From: Baffinella frigidus
Lineage: Eukaryota; Cryptophyceae; Cryptomonadales; Baffinellaceae
DNA: 41,802 nt
Direction: 5' to 3'
Assembly (NCBI GenBank): GCA_026770585.1
Contig: MU646317.1
Span: 521,964 to 563,765, forward strand
Shown: one piece after another, positions 8,219 through 16,791 of the stretch
Layout of the letters: the number at the start of each line of letters is the position of its first letter
How positions within the stretch are numbered: the first letter of the stretch is position 1
Position numbers and translations under genes: made by a program
The notes under the pieces: generated by a model
What the model was told of the DNA's origin: nothing
The model's input: the letters and a program-made list of their open reading frames with translations, nothing else
The model's database searches: none

Positions 8219-11200
8219 GTGATTGTATCCCTTAGGTGCCCAGTAGGCTCAGACGCCCTACCGTAGGGCCCTAGGAGCTGGCCAAGAGGTCCTAGACGGC
8301 CAAGAGGTCCTAGGCAGAAGCTGCCTAGGACCTCTTGGCCGTCAAATTTGACGGCCTCGCCACTTAAGGGATAGTGTGGTGTGACGCACGGAGTTGGTGG
8401 TTGTGTTCCACCTCTATCCTCTGCTGCGTTCACACCGACACCGCCATCGAATGACTCCAGTGTAGGGTTCAGTGTTTAGGGTTTAGGGTTCAGTGTTTAG
8501 AATGGACGCGGGGTTTAGGATTCAGGGTTGAGAGTTGAGGGTTTAGGGTTCAGGGTCTAGAGTTAACTCAGGGTCTAGGGTTAACTCAGGGTGTAAGGCC
8601 TACATAACTTTTCGTTTAGGCAGCTTAATTCTGCCACGCCCCTTGGTTGAGCTGACACGGACACCACCATGCAGTGCCTAGGTTTTCGGGGGTGCAGTTT
8701 AGTGTTTAAGGATTAGGGTCTAGGATCCAGAGTTGATGGTTGCCTGCTGGCCACCAGGCCATAAGTTTCTTTGAACTCTTAACAACGTCACAGCACGAGC
8801 ACTCACGAGTTCTCGCTCGCGGTAGATTGATCCGTGTAGTACATTCGGGTTAAAGGTTTAGGGTTGAGGGTTTAGGGTTCAGTGTTCAGGGTTTAGGGTT
8901 TAGGGTGTAGGGTTCAGGGTTTAGGGTTTAGGGTGTAGGGTTCAGGGTTTAGGGTTTAGGTTGTAGGGTGTAGGTTTAGGGTTTAGGGTTTAGGGTTTAG
9001 GGTTTAGGGTTTAGGGTTTAGGGGACTGACTTGATTTCGCTCGCGGCAGATTGATCCGTGTGGTACTGCTGCCGCCGCTCCTCCCCCAAGAGAAGGTTCC
9101 TGCATCGAACACATGCCTTTTCAGTCATCTCGGCTGCGAAAAGACGCTTCTTCACTCATCACGGAACTCATCACGAGGGAAAAAGACACCGTTTCACCCA
9201 CCACGACCAAGCAAACACGCCGTTTCACTCATCACGGTCGGATTATTGATCCGTGTGGTACTGCTGGCGCCGCTCCTCCCCCAACAGAAGGTTCCTGCAT
9301 CCAACACATGCCTTTTCAGTCATCTCGGTCGAAAAAGACACCTTTGGAGTCACCACGGACCAGAAAAGACGCTTCTTCACTCATCTCGGAGGGTTCCTGC
9401 TATGTCGAGAACATACACCGGTTCATTCATCACGGTTGAGAAAAGACGCCGTTTCATTCATCAAGGTTGAGAAAAGACGCCGGTTCACTCATCACGGTTG
9501 AGAAAAGACACCTGTTCACCGATCTCGGTCGAGAACAGACGCCTGTTCCTAAACCCATAGGGTGTAGCGTTTAGGGTGCAGGGTGGTCACTTCATGGTGA
9601 TTTTGGCGTTGCGTTCCATTTGTGACCTTTTCCAAATTTAGAGTTTCGAGTTTTGGATTTAGGGTTTAGGGTTTAGTTTAGGGTTCGGGGGTACGCACTT
9701 GATGGTGATTTTGGCCTTCCTCTCCATCTGCGACTGATGGATTGTCGCTCTAGAGGGCTCTGGGTTTAGAATTTAGGGTCTAGGGTTTCGGAAGAGGGTG
9801 CGCACTTCATGGTGATTTTGGCCTTCCTCTCCATTTGAGACTGATTGATCTCCCACATCTTCGCCGACACCGCATCCTTTGTCGGGTCCAACCTGGGGTT
9901 AGGGTTTCGGGGTTTCGGAGTTAGGGGTTAGGGTTTAGGGTTTAGGGTTTAGGGTTTAGGGTTTGGAGTTTGAGGTTTAGGGTTTAGGGTTTGGGGTTTG
10001 AGGTTTGGGGTTTAGGGTTTGGGGTTTGGGGTTTAGGGTTTAGGGTTTAGGGTTTAGGGTTTAGGGTTTAGGATTCAGGGTTTGGGGTTTAGGGTTTAGG
10101 GTTTAGAGTTTAGGGTTTAGAGTTTGGTGTTTAGGACATCTTCTGCGAGACCGGATGGCGCTTTCGTGTTTAGGGAGCACGTTTTCGTGCGCACATACCG
10201 CCACGCCGTTTCGGGCTTAGGGCCTCGGTAAACCCTAAACCCTTAGCGTTTACCGTTTTGGCGTGTCAGGTTCGGGTTTCGGGTCCAGGGTTTCGGGTTT
10301 AGAGAACGTTTCGGGTTTTGGGGTTAGGGTTTAGGGTGTAGGGTTTAGGGTTTATGAGGGTGTAGGGTTTAGGGGTTAGGATCCGCCGGTTGGTGCGCGC
10401 GAGGCGCCATGACTCATCGCTCAGTTGATGAAGCTCGGGCCCTAAGGGTTAGCGTTTCGGGTTTCGGGTGCAGGCCTCAACCCTCGACGCTGACTCGGGG
10501 CCTCCTCCGCCGTCCTCACCCGCTCTCGGGTTTAATTTGAACCACCTTTTTGCTATCGAAGGGGTGGCGTGTGTGGTATGTTAAACCTATGTCGAGGCTA
10601 ACATACCATATCGCACCCTTAAGATAGCACACGAGAACGCACCTTTTCGTTCGCGCAAGGCGCCATGACTCATCGCTTGGCACGCCGTTGAAGAAGCTCG
10701 GGCCCTCCTTGGCTGTCTTCGCCCGCTCTCCCTCCGCCCCCCCCCCTGGCTGCGCTGCCCCACCGGATGGGTTGCTGCGAAAGAGGGGTGCTTGTTCAGG
10801 GTTCAGTGTTTAGAGGTTAGGGTTCAGGGGATGGGGTTTAGGGTTTAGGGTGTAGGGTTTAAGGTTCAGAGTTTAGGGTGTAGGGTTTAGGGTTTAGGGT
10901 TTGGGGTTTAGAGAACGCACCCGGATGGGAGAGCGCCGAGCGTATCGCCATCCTCCTCTGCCCATCCTTGCATCGCCTGCTCCGCGCCCGGACACGAAAA
11001 GGTTTACGTTTTCACCAAGATATTCGTGCAACGTTGCGTTTGTTTCACATGAAGAAACAAATTTTAAGATTATTATCCGAAGTTATTGGATAATTTTGAA
11101 ATTTGGCTTCTTTACACCGAGACAAGTGGACGTGAAGACGTGAAACGTTGCAAAAGTGTGTGTCTGATAAGATCTGAATCGGTTCTTAAATTCTGAGGAC

Positions 11201-14200
11201 CTTTTCGTCTCCTGGCGCGGTGGAACAACCGCAAAAGTTGACGGGTTAGTACCAGCATCGTCAAAGCTTCCCGTTGTTTCTTTATTTTGGCCAGAACATC
11301 CGGCGGCCTACAGATGTGGAAGCCGGTGTACTGCGGGAATTGTTTTGTACCAGTAAAGGATTGTACAATACATGTAAGACCAGACCGTACGACCACATAT
11401 ACACCCCCTGTACCTCCGTGAAGACGGCTTCACTCAGACACGAGAAGAAGAAGAAGAAGAAGCAGAAACGCACCTCTCCGTCATTTCTATCTATCTATCT
11501 ACCTACCTATCTATCTACCTACCTATCTATCTATCTATCTATCTATCTAAAACGAGAATCAGCTGATCGCTTATCCTGGTCCCCACCCAACTCTGACTAT
11601 TCTCAAGTTCATCTCGGACCATACCAGAATCTGTCCTGATCAAAAGGCGTAAGACAGCATCATTTGATGCCTAAAATAGCATATACACCCTTACCTTCCG
11701 CGTGGTGAGCCTAAGATAGCGGGACAGATTCTGTCTTGGTCCGAAATCAAAGTTGACATGCTGGGTGTGCGGTCCAGCCCCGTCAACTTTACAGCGGGAA
11801 AGAGCCCGGGCTAACAAAACCAGCGGGACCAAATAGACTGAGACAGAGCTAGAGGACGCACCTCTCCGTCATCGAGAATCAGCTGATCGGTCAACCCGGT
11901 CCCCACCCGCTCCCGCTCCCCCGCTCCCAACCCCATTGTCGTCCGTGGCCGTCCCGTCGTCTGTTTTGGGTATGGGGTTTGGGTTTCGAGATTTAATATT
12001 TTGCAAAGATTTTCAAGATTTTCAACGATTTTTCAACGATGTTTTTGCTTGGGGTTTGGCAGGGTTGGGCCGAGCGTGAAGAGGCGGTCGCGGGCTTTTC
12101 ATCGTTTCACAACCCCCCGGTTTCTACCAGGGATCACCCGAAAGAGTGCGGTCCACGGCGGGATGGGCAGGGGCGAACCGCCCGCGAGGAGGCGGTGGGG
12201 GGCGGGAGTCGGCCCATCCACTAACGGGTTATTCGCGAAATCTATTTCCCAGCCAGCTGTGTGGCACGAGGGGGCTGAAAGCGTGCGGTCCACGGTGGGA
12301 AGGGCGGGGGCGAACCGCCCGCGAGGAGGCGGTGGGGGGCGGGAGCCGCCGGATGAGGAAGCGGTGATAGTGGATATCGATCCACGCCAGGAGGCGAAGA
12401 GGTCCATAAAAAAACGGAAACGTAAATCCGTCTTGCGTCGTTCTATCATTTGTACCACGATTTGAACCGCGAATAATAGGATGTCTTGCGTCGTTCTATT
12501 ATTTGTACCACGATTTGTTCCACGAATAATAGAAAGACGGGTTTACGGACCGCGCGTGAAGAGGCGGTGGGGGGCGGGAGCCGCCGGATGAGGAAGCGGT
12601 GATAGTGGTTGTCGAACACGAACTCAACCTGCGGGGGCGAGGGGGTGGGGGTTAGGTAACTAAACCGGGCAGGGTTAGTACCAGGAAAACCCTCAGATTA
12701 GTCAACCGCGGAAGCCGCACGGGCCCGCCTCACCACTCGAGGCTGGAAGAGGGAGTATTTTAAATGTGGGGCTAAATTTAATACCAGTCACGGGCAGGCT
12801 TGGTCACGTATCTGACAGATTTCTGTCAGATACGTGACCAAACGCCCCTATTTGTGTGAAAATTACTACACACCTCTGTTTTTTCTTCACCTGTAAAAAA
12901 ACTCCCTGTTTTAAAATAGTCACACTTCTAGCCTGGAGTGGCAGACGAGCGATTGACTTTCGCAAAAGTGGCCTGCCTTAGCACGGGCGTTCCTTGGCTC
13001 CCATGATCGATGCTCAAGTACCACCCCAGAGGCAACACCTACACGCACAACCACCCATGCTCATCTCCGTTCGGGGAGAACTGGAGGCCAAGGGCGAGGG
13101 TTGACTTTCGAAAAAGTGGTCCGTGGCAGTTGACTGAACCAGGCAGCTTTTGAACCAGCAAGGAAACTCATCCGCGCAGGGTTAGTACCAGGAAACCCTC
13201 AGATTAGTCAACTGCCGTGAGGAGGGGGGGGGGGTTCGTAACCTTGCGGTCCTTGGACACAAAGTCCCCGACCCCGCAGAAAATCCGCACCTGGGTTTAG
13301 GGTTTAGGGTTTAGGGTTTAGGGTTTAGGGTTTAGGGTTGAGGGTTAGAGTGCTTGGGGTTTAGGGTTTGGGTTTAGGGTTTAGGGTGTAGGTTTGAGGG
13401 TGTAGGGTTTAGGGTTTAGGGTTTGGGGTTTGGGGTTTAGGGTTTGAGGAAATTTAGGGTTTGAGGGTTTAGGGTTCAGGGTGTAGGGTCCAGGTTCTAG
13501 GGTTTACTAACATGTTATTGATCGTGGCGACCGACACTTATAACGTTTTAAAGTTTACCTCGCGCCCGGAGGCCATGGCCTTTCCGACTTTGTGGAAGAT
13601 GTGGCGGAGGCGAGGTTTCAGATTTCGGTTCCAGGTTCTCAGTTCTAGTGCTTATGGTTTATGATCAATGGTTTATAGGTTAGGTTCTGGGTTCTAGGGC
13701 TTGGGTTTCAGGGTAAAATTAGGGAGGCGAAGGTACCTCGCGCCCGCCAGTAAAAGGGTTATAGGGTCCTAGGGATCTAGGGTCCTAGGGATCTAGGGTT
13801 CTAGGGTTTAGGGTTTAGGGTTTAGGGTTTCGCCACCTCGCGGCCACTGGCCATGGTCTTCCCGACTTTGTGGAAGATGTGGCGGAGGCACGCGAAGACG
13901 TTGTCTTTTGACAGGTTCGCTGAGTACCGTATCGCCACCTACATTTCGGGCTGATGATTTAGTTTTTGTATTGATTTCTTTGGGAGTTGGGGTTTAAGTT
14001 TTAGGGGTTTGGGGTTGTGTTTGGGGTTTGGGGTTTGGGGTTTGGGGTTTGGGGTTTGGGGTTTGGGGTCTGGGGTTTGTGATTTGGGGTTTGGGGTCTG
14101 GGGTCTGGGGTTTAGGGTTCAGGGGTTCAGGTTAAGGGGTTGGGGGTTGGGGGTTAGCATTCAGGGTTTAAGATTTAGGGTGGAAGTTGACAAACCTTGT

Positions 14201-16521
14201 GGAAGTTGATTTCCTCGCACTTGACCAGGTTCTCCTCGTCCCCCGCGGCCGCCTTCTCCCCCTTCCAAAGGGTTTAGGGTTTGAGGGTTTAGGGTGTGGG
14301 ATTCCCCCTTCCAAAGGGGAACCATTTACTGTCGGTTAATAATATGTCGTTTTCCCGAGCAATTCTCAATTAGTACCACGAAAATAAATGGACCAATCTG
14401 CGAAACCCGCGCGCTCCGCCTTCCATCACGCGAAACGTTTAATGTTAACATATTTTCTCACAATGAACAGCTGGAACAAACTAGTGATCATTTACTTTTA
14501 ATCATTTCCGGCAATGAAAATGACTGCACATTTGCTGTCCACGCCAGGTCACAAGTTTCTTTTTCACACACACTCGTTCGCGCTCAAGGTGTTCATGTGG
14601 CTCATCGTGATATAGAGGTTTTTAAATCCGGACGTTCTCCGCCCACAAAGAGATCCAATTTCCATCCCTTTTGGCGTGTTTCCCGAGTAGAATCAACTTT
14701 GCTCGAACGAATCATCATTTCACTACACGATCTTGAAAATTGAACTTCTGACCTGGCGTGGACTAGCGGTAGTAGTATGATCCAGCTGTGCAGTAATTAC
14801 TAGCATGGTCCGATGTGTGTGGTAATTACTAGTGTGGTCCAGTTGTGGAGCAATTTTCGTCGGAAGAAAAATCAATACTAAGATATTCCCGCGGGTACAT
14901 TAATCTCCATACAAGTATTAATTAATTGCTTTTCGGTAACGAAAATTACGACACGATTTGCTCATAAACGTAATTGTAGAACGTTTGTGTAGTAAATTTC
15001 GTTGCGCCAAAAGCAATTAATTAATACTTTTGTGGAGATGAACATGTTGCGGCACTGGAGGCCGTGCGCTTTCTCGAAGCCCTCTGCGAGGCGCATCCGT
15101 CTACCAAACCGGGCTACAAAAGTGGTTCTATAGTCTATACATCTATTGTACACCGCGTTCCTGGTACCAAATTGCCTCTACATGTATTGTACCTTGTTGC
15201 GGCACTGGAGGCCGTGCGCTTTCTCGAAGCCCTCTGCGAGACGCCATGCGGGTTTGAACACCTGTTGTTTTTTGAGGTGTGAGGTTTGGGGTTTTAGGCT
15301 TGGGGATTCGGTTTGGAGTTTTGGAGTATGGGGTTTGTGAGCCCGCCCCACGCGGGGTTTCAAGACCTGGGGAAGCGTGACAGGGGAGGGGTTAGGGTTT
15401 GGGAATTGGGGGTTGGGGATTGGGGATGAGGGTTTGCACTGAAGCTTTCTCAAAGCCTTCTGCCAGGCGAGAAAAGAGCTTGATCACCTGGGTGGGTTGG
15501 GGCTTTGGGGTTTTGGAGTTTTGGGGTTGGGGTTTTGGTGTTTGGGTTTGGTGTTTGGGTTTTGGGTTTAGGGTTTTGGGTTTTGGGTTTTGGGGTTTGG
15601 GGTTTGCGTTTTGGGATTGGGGTTTGGGGATTGGGGGCTTGAAGACCAGATGGGGGCGCGGGTGAGTTTCGGGTTTGGGGTTTGGGCTTGGGGTTTGGAG
15701 TGTGGGGTTTGGGGTTTGGGGTTTGGGGTTTGGGGTTTGGGATGTATCGGGTTTGGGGTGTAGGGTTTGGGTTTTGGGGTTTGAGGTTTGGGGATTGGGA
15801 TTGGGGATTGGGGTTTCGGCTTCAGGGTTCAGTTTTGGGTTTTGGGGTGTAGGGGTTTGGGGTGTAGGGTTCAGGGTTTCTCACAGCCTTGTCCTCTACC
15901 CTGCGGGCTGCTGTCAATTTATGCACGGATTCTTTGTACTGAGCGTTTGTCCGGAGTCCTGATCTAAATGTATTTAAGATGAGCAGCCCAAATGAACTGA
16001 GGCAGAGCTAGGACTCCTAACCAGGTCCTCCCAGCTCTGTCTCGGTCTATTTGGTCTGTGCCCCCCCTCAAAGTTGACGGATTCGCTCCACACACCCAGC
16101 ACGTCAACTTGAGAATAGTTGGTCAACCCGAGTGAGGCAGAGCTAACCTGGTCGGCGTCCTCCCCCCCGCCGCGCATCTGCTCTTCCAGTTCGTCCTCCG
16201 CCCACGAAATCCGCATGAAGTTGGTCACGTTCACGCCCAGCCCCCTGCGGACAAGGAGCGTTACGCTGGAGGGACGACGCACAAGCTCGCAGGACCCGCT
16301 CTTGCCAGAACCCGCTCCCGCCCCTCTCCTCGCACACGCGCCGCCTGCGCAGCGTGGGCAGGGCTGCGGGGGAGAGGCGTAGAGACTCACTTGTCGAAGC
16401 GCTCGACGATCCACTTGCAGTAGGCGAGCCACACCTCCTTGTAGCGCCGCTGCGTCTGCCGCCCAATCAGCTTCGGGTCGTCGGCGCACTGCCCGAAGAC
16501 TTCGTCCTCGGTGATCGCCAT
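8028..16521 (-). CDS. CCDC81-like HU-domain ciliary protein (9 exons found)
   Basis: Minus-strand exons in transcription order: 16391-16521, 16148-16244, 15193-15261, 14196-14261, 13837-13938, 13243-13290, 10643-10745, 9806-9892 and 8028-8094. Phases agree at every junction except exon 6/7, where a small exon is probably missing. The start MAITEDEVFG is the only ATG. Exons 1-3 give a first HU-like fold (VWLAYCKWIVERF, KGLGVNVTNFMRISW, then FKPAWRLAEGFEKAHGLQ). Exons 4-6 give a second (CEEINFHKVAIRYSANLSKD, CLRHIFHKVGKTMASGRE, VRIFCGVGDFV). This order, including the F...HGL ending of domain 1, is that of the CCDC81 family, a protein of cilia and centrioles. Exons 8-9 read as a charged coiled-coil segment (MERKAKITMK, QQRMEVERKHQIR). 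The end of exon 9 is uncertain (gtatcc donor used) and the 3' end of the gene was not found. Its introns show TTTAGGG on plus, that is CCCTAAA in the sense direction. Confidence 0.7.
8219..8375. repeat. Perfect 23-bp inverted repeat and CTACCGTAGGG fragment
   Basis: The arm GACGGCCAAGAGGTCCTAGG plus CAG (8295-8317) is exactly complementary to 8321-8343 across a 3-nt loop. A direct copy of gccaagaggtcctag precedes it at 8281, and another inverted step (gtcaaatttgac) follows. Just upstream, 8219-8275 carries a ctaccgtagggccctagg piece of the CCACACAGCGG-TIR family. Confidence 0.75.
8383..8690 (-). pseudogene. Decayed copies of minus-strand exon 9 edge
   Basis: The segment 8398-8446 (ccacctctatcctctgctgc, cgttcacaccgacaccgcca, tcgaatg) repeats exon 9 (8042-8094) at high similarity, keeping a possible donor (gtgcgt on minus). 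A second, shorter copy lies at 8640-8680 (gctgacacggacaccaccat, gca). Both sit between telomere-like blocks. Their reading frames are damaged or truncated. Confidence 0.65.
8455..9030. repeat. Telomere-like TTTAGGG/TTCAGGG array, two blocks
   Basis: Blocks at 8460-8595 and 8850-9025 are mainly TTTAGGG, TTCAGGG and TGTAGGG; 8980-9025 is pure TTTAGGG. In between lies an unassigned stretch (8735-8845). Confidence 0.85.
9040..9545. repeat. Minisatellite, unit like GAAAAGACGCTTCTTCACTC
   Basis: Units of about 27-30 bp (ttcactcatcacggttgaga followed by aaagacgccg) repeat about ten times with variants. A longer phrase (tgatccgtgtggtactgctg, then ccgctcctccccca, gaaggttcctgcat) occurs twice, at 9050 and 9247. 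Open frames in all registers are repeat artefacts. Confidence 0.8.
9580..9745 (-). pseudogene. Two truncated copies of minus-strand exon 8
   Basis: The donor-side edge of exon 8 (cacttcatggtgattttggc, then cttcctctccat at 9802-9838) recurs at 9588-9625 and 9693-9740, with telomere-like DNA between. The copies keep the sequence next to the donor and lose the acceptor half. The copy at 9588 has lost the donor GT. Confidence 0.75.
9893..10135. repeat. Telomere-like array in a minus-strand intron
   Basis: TTTAGGG with TTTGGGG and TTTGAGG variants, beginning directly at the acceptor of exon 8 (9893). Confidence 0.9.
10136..10640 (-). pseudogene. Decayed copies of minus-strand exon 7 with telomere-like filler
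   Basis: The donor half of exon 7 (sense: atgagtcatggcgccttgcg, cgaacgaaaag) recurs in weakened form at 10385-10440 and 10175-10215. Both are followed by telomere-like heptamers. A fainter copy with the same gtgcgttctc donor lies upstream at 10913-10950. An AT-richer inverted phrase (ggtatgttaa...ttaacataccat-like) lies at 10575-10612. Confidence 0.55.
10795..10915. repeat. Telomere-like TTTAGGG/TTCAGGG block
   Basis: G-rich heptamers on plus, within the interval between minus-strand exons 6 and 7. Confidence 0.85.
10960..11480. other. No gene recognised; AT-richer segment
   Basis: The stretch 11010-11160 is AT-rich and contains ttatccgaagttattggataa, an imperfect inverted repeat. A small exon of the minus-strand gene should lie somewhere between 10746 and 13242, but I could not identify it. 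A GAA run occurs at 11443-11463. Confidence 0.35.
11487..11549. repeat. Microsatellite (TATC)n with TACC variants
   Basis: About fifteen tetranucleotide units of TATC interspersed with TACC. Confidence 0.9.
11560..11854 (-). mobile_element. Composite: AAGATAGCATCATTTGATGCC element inside a TAGCTCTG-family element
   Basis: 11590-11612 (actattctcaagtt) and 11750-11854 (agttgacatgctgggtgtgc, ccgtcaactt, gggaaagagcccgggct, aatagactgagacagagcta) are the two halves of a TAGCTCTGYCTCA-family element. Between them is a second repeat, about 11608-11745, bounded by cagaatctgtcctgatc and gggacagattctgtcttggt and containing gcctaaaatagcatatac. The same insert occurs near 20705-20868. The arrangement suggests one element inserted into another. 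Confidence 0.55.
11855..12130. other. No gene recognised
   Basis: Includes gagaatcagctgatcgst copied from 11553-11574 (direct repeat bracketing the composite element) and a short run of catttt/gattttcaacgattttt. No exon found. Confidence 0.4.
12130..12640. repeat. Triplicated CCGCCCGCGAGGAGGCGGTG segment
   Basis: A unit of about 60 bp (gtgcggtccacggygggawg, ggcaggggcgaaccgcccgc, gaggaggcggtggggggcgg) occurs at 12146-12206 and 12281-12345, and in part at 12548-12605. The second and third are followed by the same gccgccggatgaggaagcgg tail. Between them, tcttgcgtcgttctatyatt followed by tgtaccacgatttg is tandemly duplicated at 12431-12530. A fragment of the CCACACAGCGG-TIR family (gggttattcgcgaaatctat ... 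agctgtgtggcacgag) is at 12226-12268. Long open frames here come from the repeat. Confidence 0.7.
12641..13242. repeat. Diverged direct duplication with a perfect hairpin
   Basis: gcagggttagtaccaggaaa followed by ccctcagattagtcaac occurs at about 12669-12707 and 13177-13212. gttgactttcgmaaaagtgg occurs at about 12953 and 13101. The 500 bp are therefore partly duplicated. A perfect 19-bp inverted repeat with a 2-nt spacer lies at 12801-12840 (arm TGGTCACGTATCTGACAGA). Confidence 0.65.
13291..13505. repeat. Telomere-like array at the acceptor of minus-strand exon 6
   Basis: TTTAGGG units begin within a few bases of the acceptor at 13291 and continue with TTTGGGG, TTCAGGG and TGTAGGG variants. 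Confidence 0.9.
13550..13830 (-). pseudogene. Two truncated copies of minus-strand exon 5
   Basis: 13558-13614 repeats the donor half of exon 5 (sense LRHIFHKVGKAMASGRE, then gtaaac donor), differing from 13837-13893 at a few bases. A shorter copy (sense GGRE|gtacct) is at 13732-13752. Filler is telomere-like or CTAGGG-rich DNA. The longer copy could be an alternative donor, but it lacks the first half of the exon. Confidence 0.7.
13985..14185. repeat. TTTGGGG-rich telomere-like array
   Basis: Long homogeneous run of TTTGGGG heptamers at 14015-14110 inside the minus-strand intron between exons 4 and 5. Translated frames look like Gly/Leu/Val/Trp repeats and are not genes. Confidence 0.9.
14270..14901. 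other. AT-rich intronic DNA; 450-nt open frame of unknown status
   Basis: An open frame on plus (14294-14743, 149 codons) crosses this AT-rich segment. Its product shows no domain I recognise, and composition and position inside a minus-strand intron argue against a gene. 14355-14410 (attagtaccacgaaaataaa, tggaccaatctgcgaaaccc) resembles 20869-20915, so at least part is a dispersed repeat. Phrases taattactagtgtggtccag repeat at 14785-14840. Confidence 0.4.
14902..15040. mobile_element. Foldback element, relative of 5335-5450
   Basis: The left arm (aatctccatacaagtattaa, ttaattgctttt, aacgaaaattacgacac) is complementary to the right arm ending aaagcaattaattaatactt and ttgtggagatg. It shares the gtgtagtaaatttcgttg phrase with the 5335-5450 element. 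Lies within a minus-strand intron. Confidence 0.7.
15041..15180 (-). pseudogene. Truncated copy of minus-strand exon 3
   Basis: 15046-15094 repeats the donor half of exon 3 (sense RLAEGFEKAHGLQCRN) nearly without change. The AAG|gt donor is altered (aacatgttc). It is followed on plus by tacaaaagtggttctatagt and tgtattgtac-type repeats. Confidence 0.75.
15330..15480 (-). pseudogene. Two truncated copies of minus-strand exon 3 acceptor side
   Basis: 15434-15491 (sense cag|GTGATCAAGCTCTTTT, then RLAEGFEKA) and 15335-15370 (sense cccag|GTCTTGAAACCCCG) repeat the start of exon 3 with its acceptor. Both lie between G-rich heptamer blocks. Confidence 0.65.
15492..15885. repeat. TTTGGGG/TTTTGGG array in minus-strand intron 2
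   Basis: Homogeneous TTTGGGG and TTTTGGG runs with the G-rich strand on plus. Frames through it are Gly/Phe/Val/Trp repeats. Confidence 0.9.
16032..16147 (+). mobile_element. TAGCTCTGYCTCA-family element reaching a splice donor
   Basis: A clean copy: left end agctctgtctcggtctattt; interior ctcaaagttgacggattcgc, cacccagcacgtcaacttga and gaatagttggtcaacccga; right end gtgaggcagagcta. The right end coincides with the donor of minus-strand exon 2, so that intron begins gttagctctgcctcactcgg, i.e. with the element itself. A related piece with the same right end (aactgaggcagagctagg) lies at 15930-16013. Confidence 0.8.
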
Positions 16522-16791
16522 CGCCTCTCACACGGTCCCGTGAACCTCTTCTCCGGAGAACGGCTGAGGCGTGAGGAGAACGCGTCGCCCCTCCAGAAAA
16601 AACGGTCAATGCAGCAATGGCTCCAATTCCAAGGAGGCGGGCCTTCGTTTAGATCAAAGTGGACGAGTCCACAACTTTAGACGTTCAACTGCTTGAAAAA
16701 ACCGCAGGAGGTCTGGCGGGGAGAAGGGGCAGCAGTTACCGGCGGTACTCGAACAGGTAGTCAGGAGGTACAGGGAGCGGCGGGGGCGAGG
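16522..16791. promoter_or_regulatory. Divergent intergenic region between two ciliary genes
   Basis: The 270 bp between the ATG of the minus-strand CCDC81-like gene (16521) and the first ATG of the plus-strand CFAP47-like gene (16792). It has no telomere-like repeats, unlike the flanks. It must hold both 5' UTRs and probably a shared promoter. I see no clear TATA box or RFX X-box. The call rests on position. Confidence 0.5.

Noticed and set aside
9051-9501. Overlapping 80-140 codon open frames
   Set aside because: Caused by a stop-free repeat unit; several frames are open over the same bases.
12001-12465. 154-codon open frame
   Set aside because: Runs through the triplicated CCGCCCGCGAGGAGGCGG segment and a partial MITE; no domain or splice support.
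14294-14743. 149-codon open frame as a plus-strand gene
   Set aside because: AT-rich, no recognisable domain, lies in a minus-strand intron and overlaps a dispersed repeat. Not fully excluded.
15399-15962. Gly/Phe/Val/Trp-rich open frames
   Set aside because: Translations of TTTGGGG heptamers. Similar ones occur at 937-1740, 14009-14209 and 23740-24570.
15974-16609. 211-codon minus-strand open frame as one unspliced protein
   Set aside because: It mixes frames: the exon 1 protein starts at 16521 in another frame, and only the part encoding GLGVNVTNFMRISW is the real exon 2.
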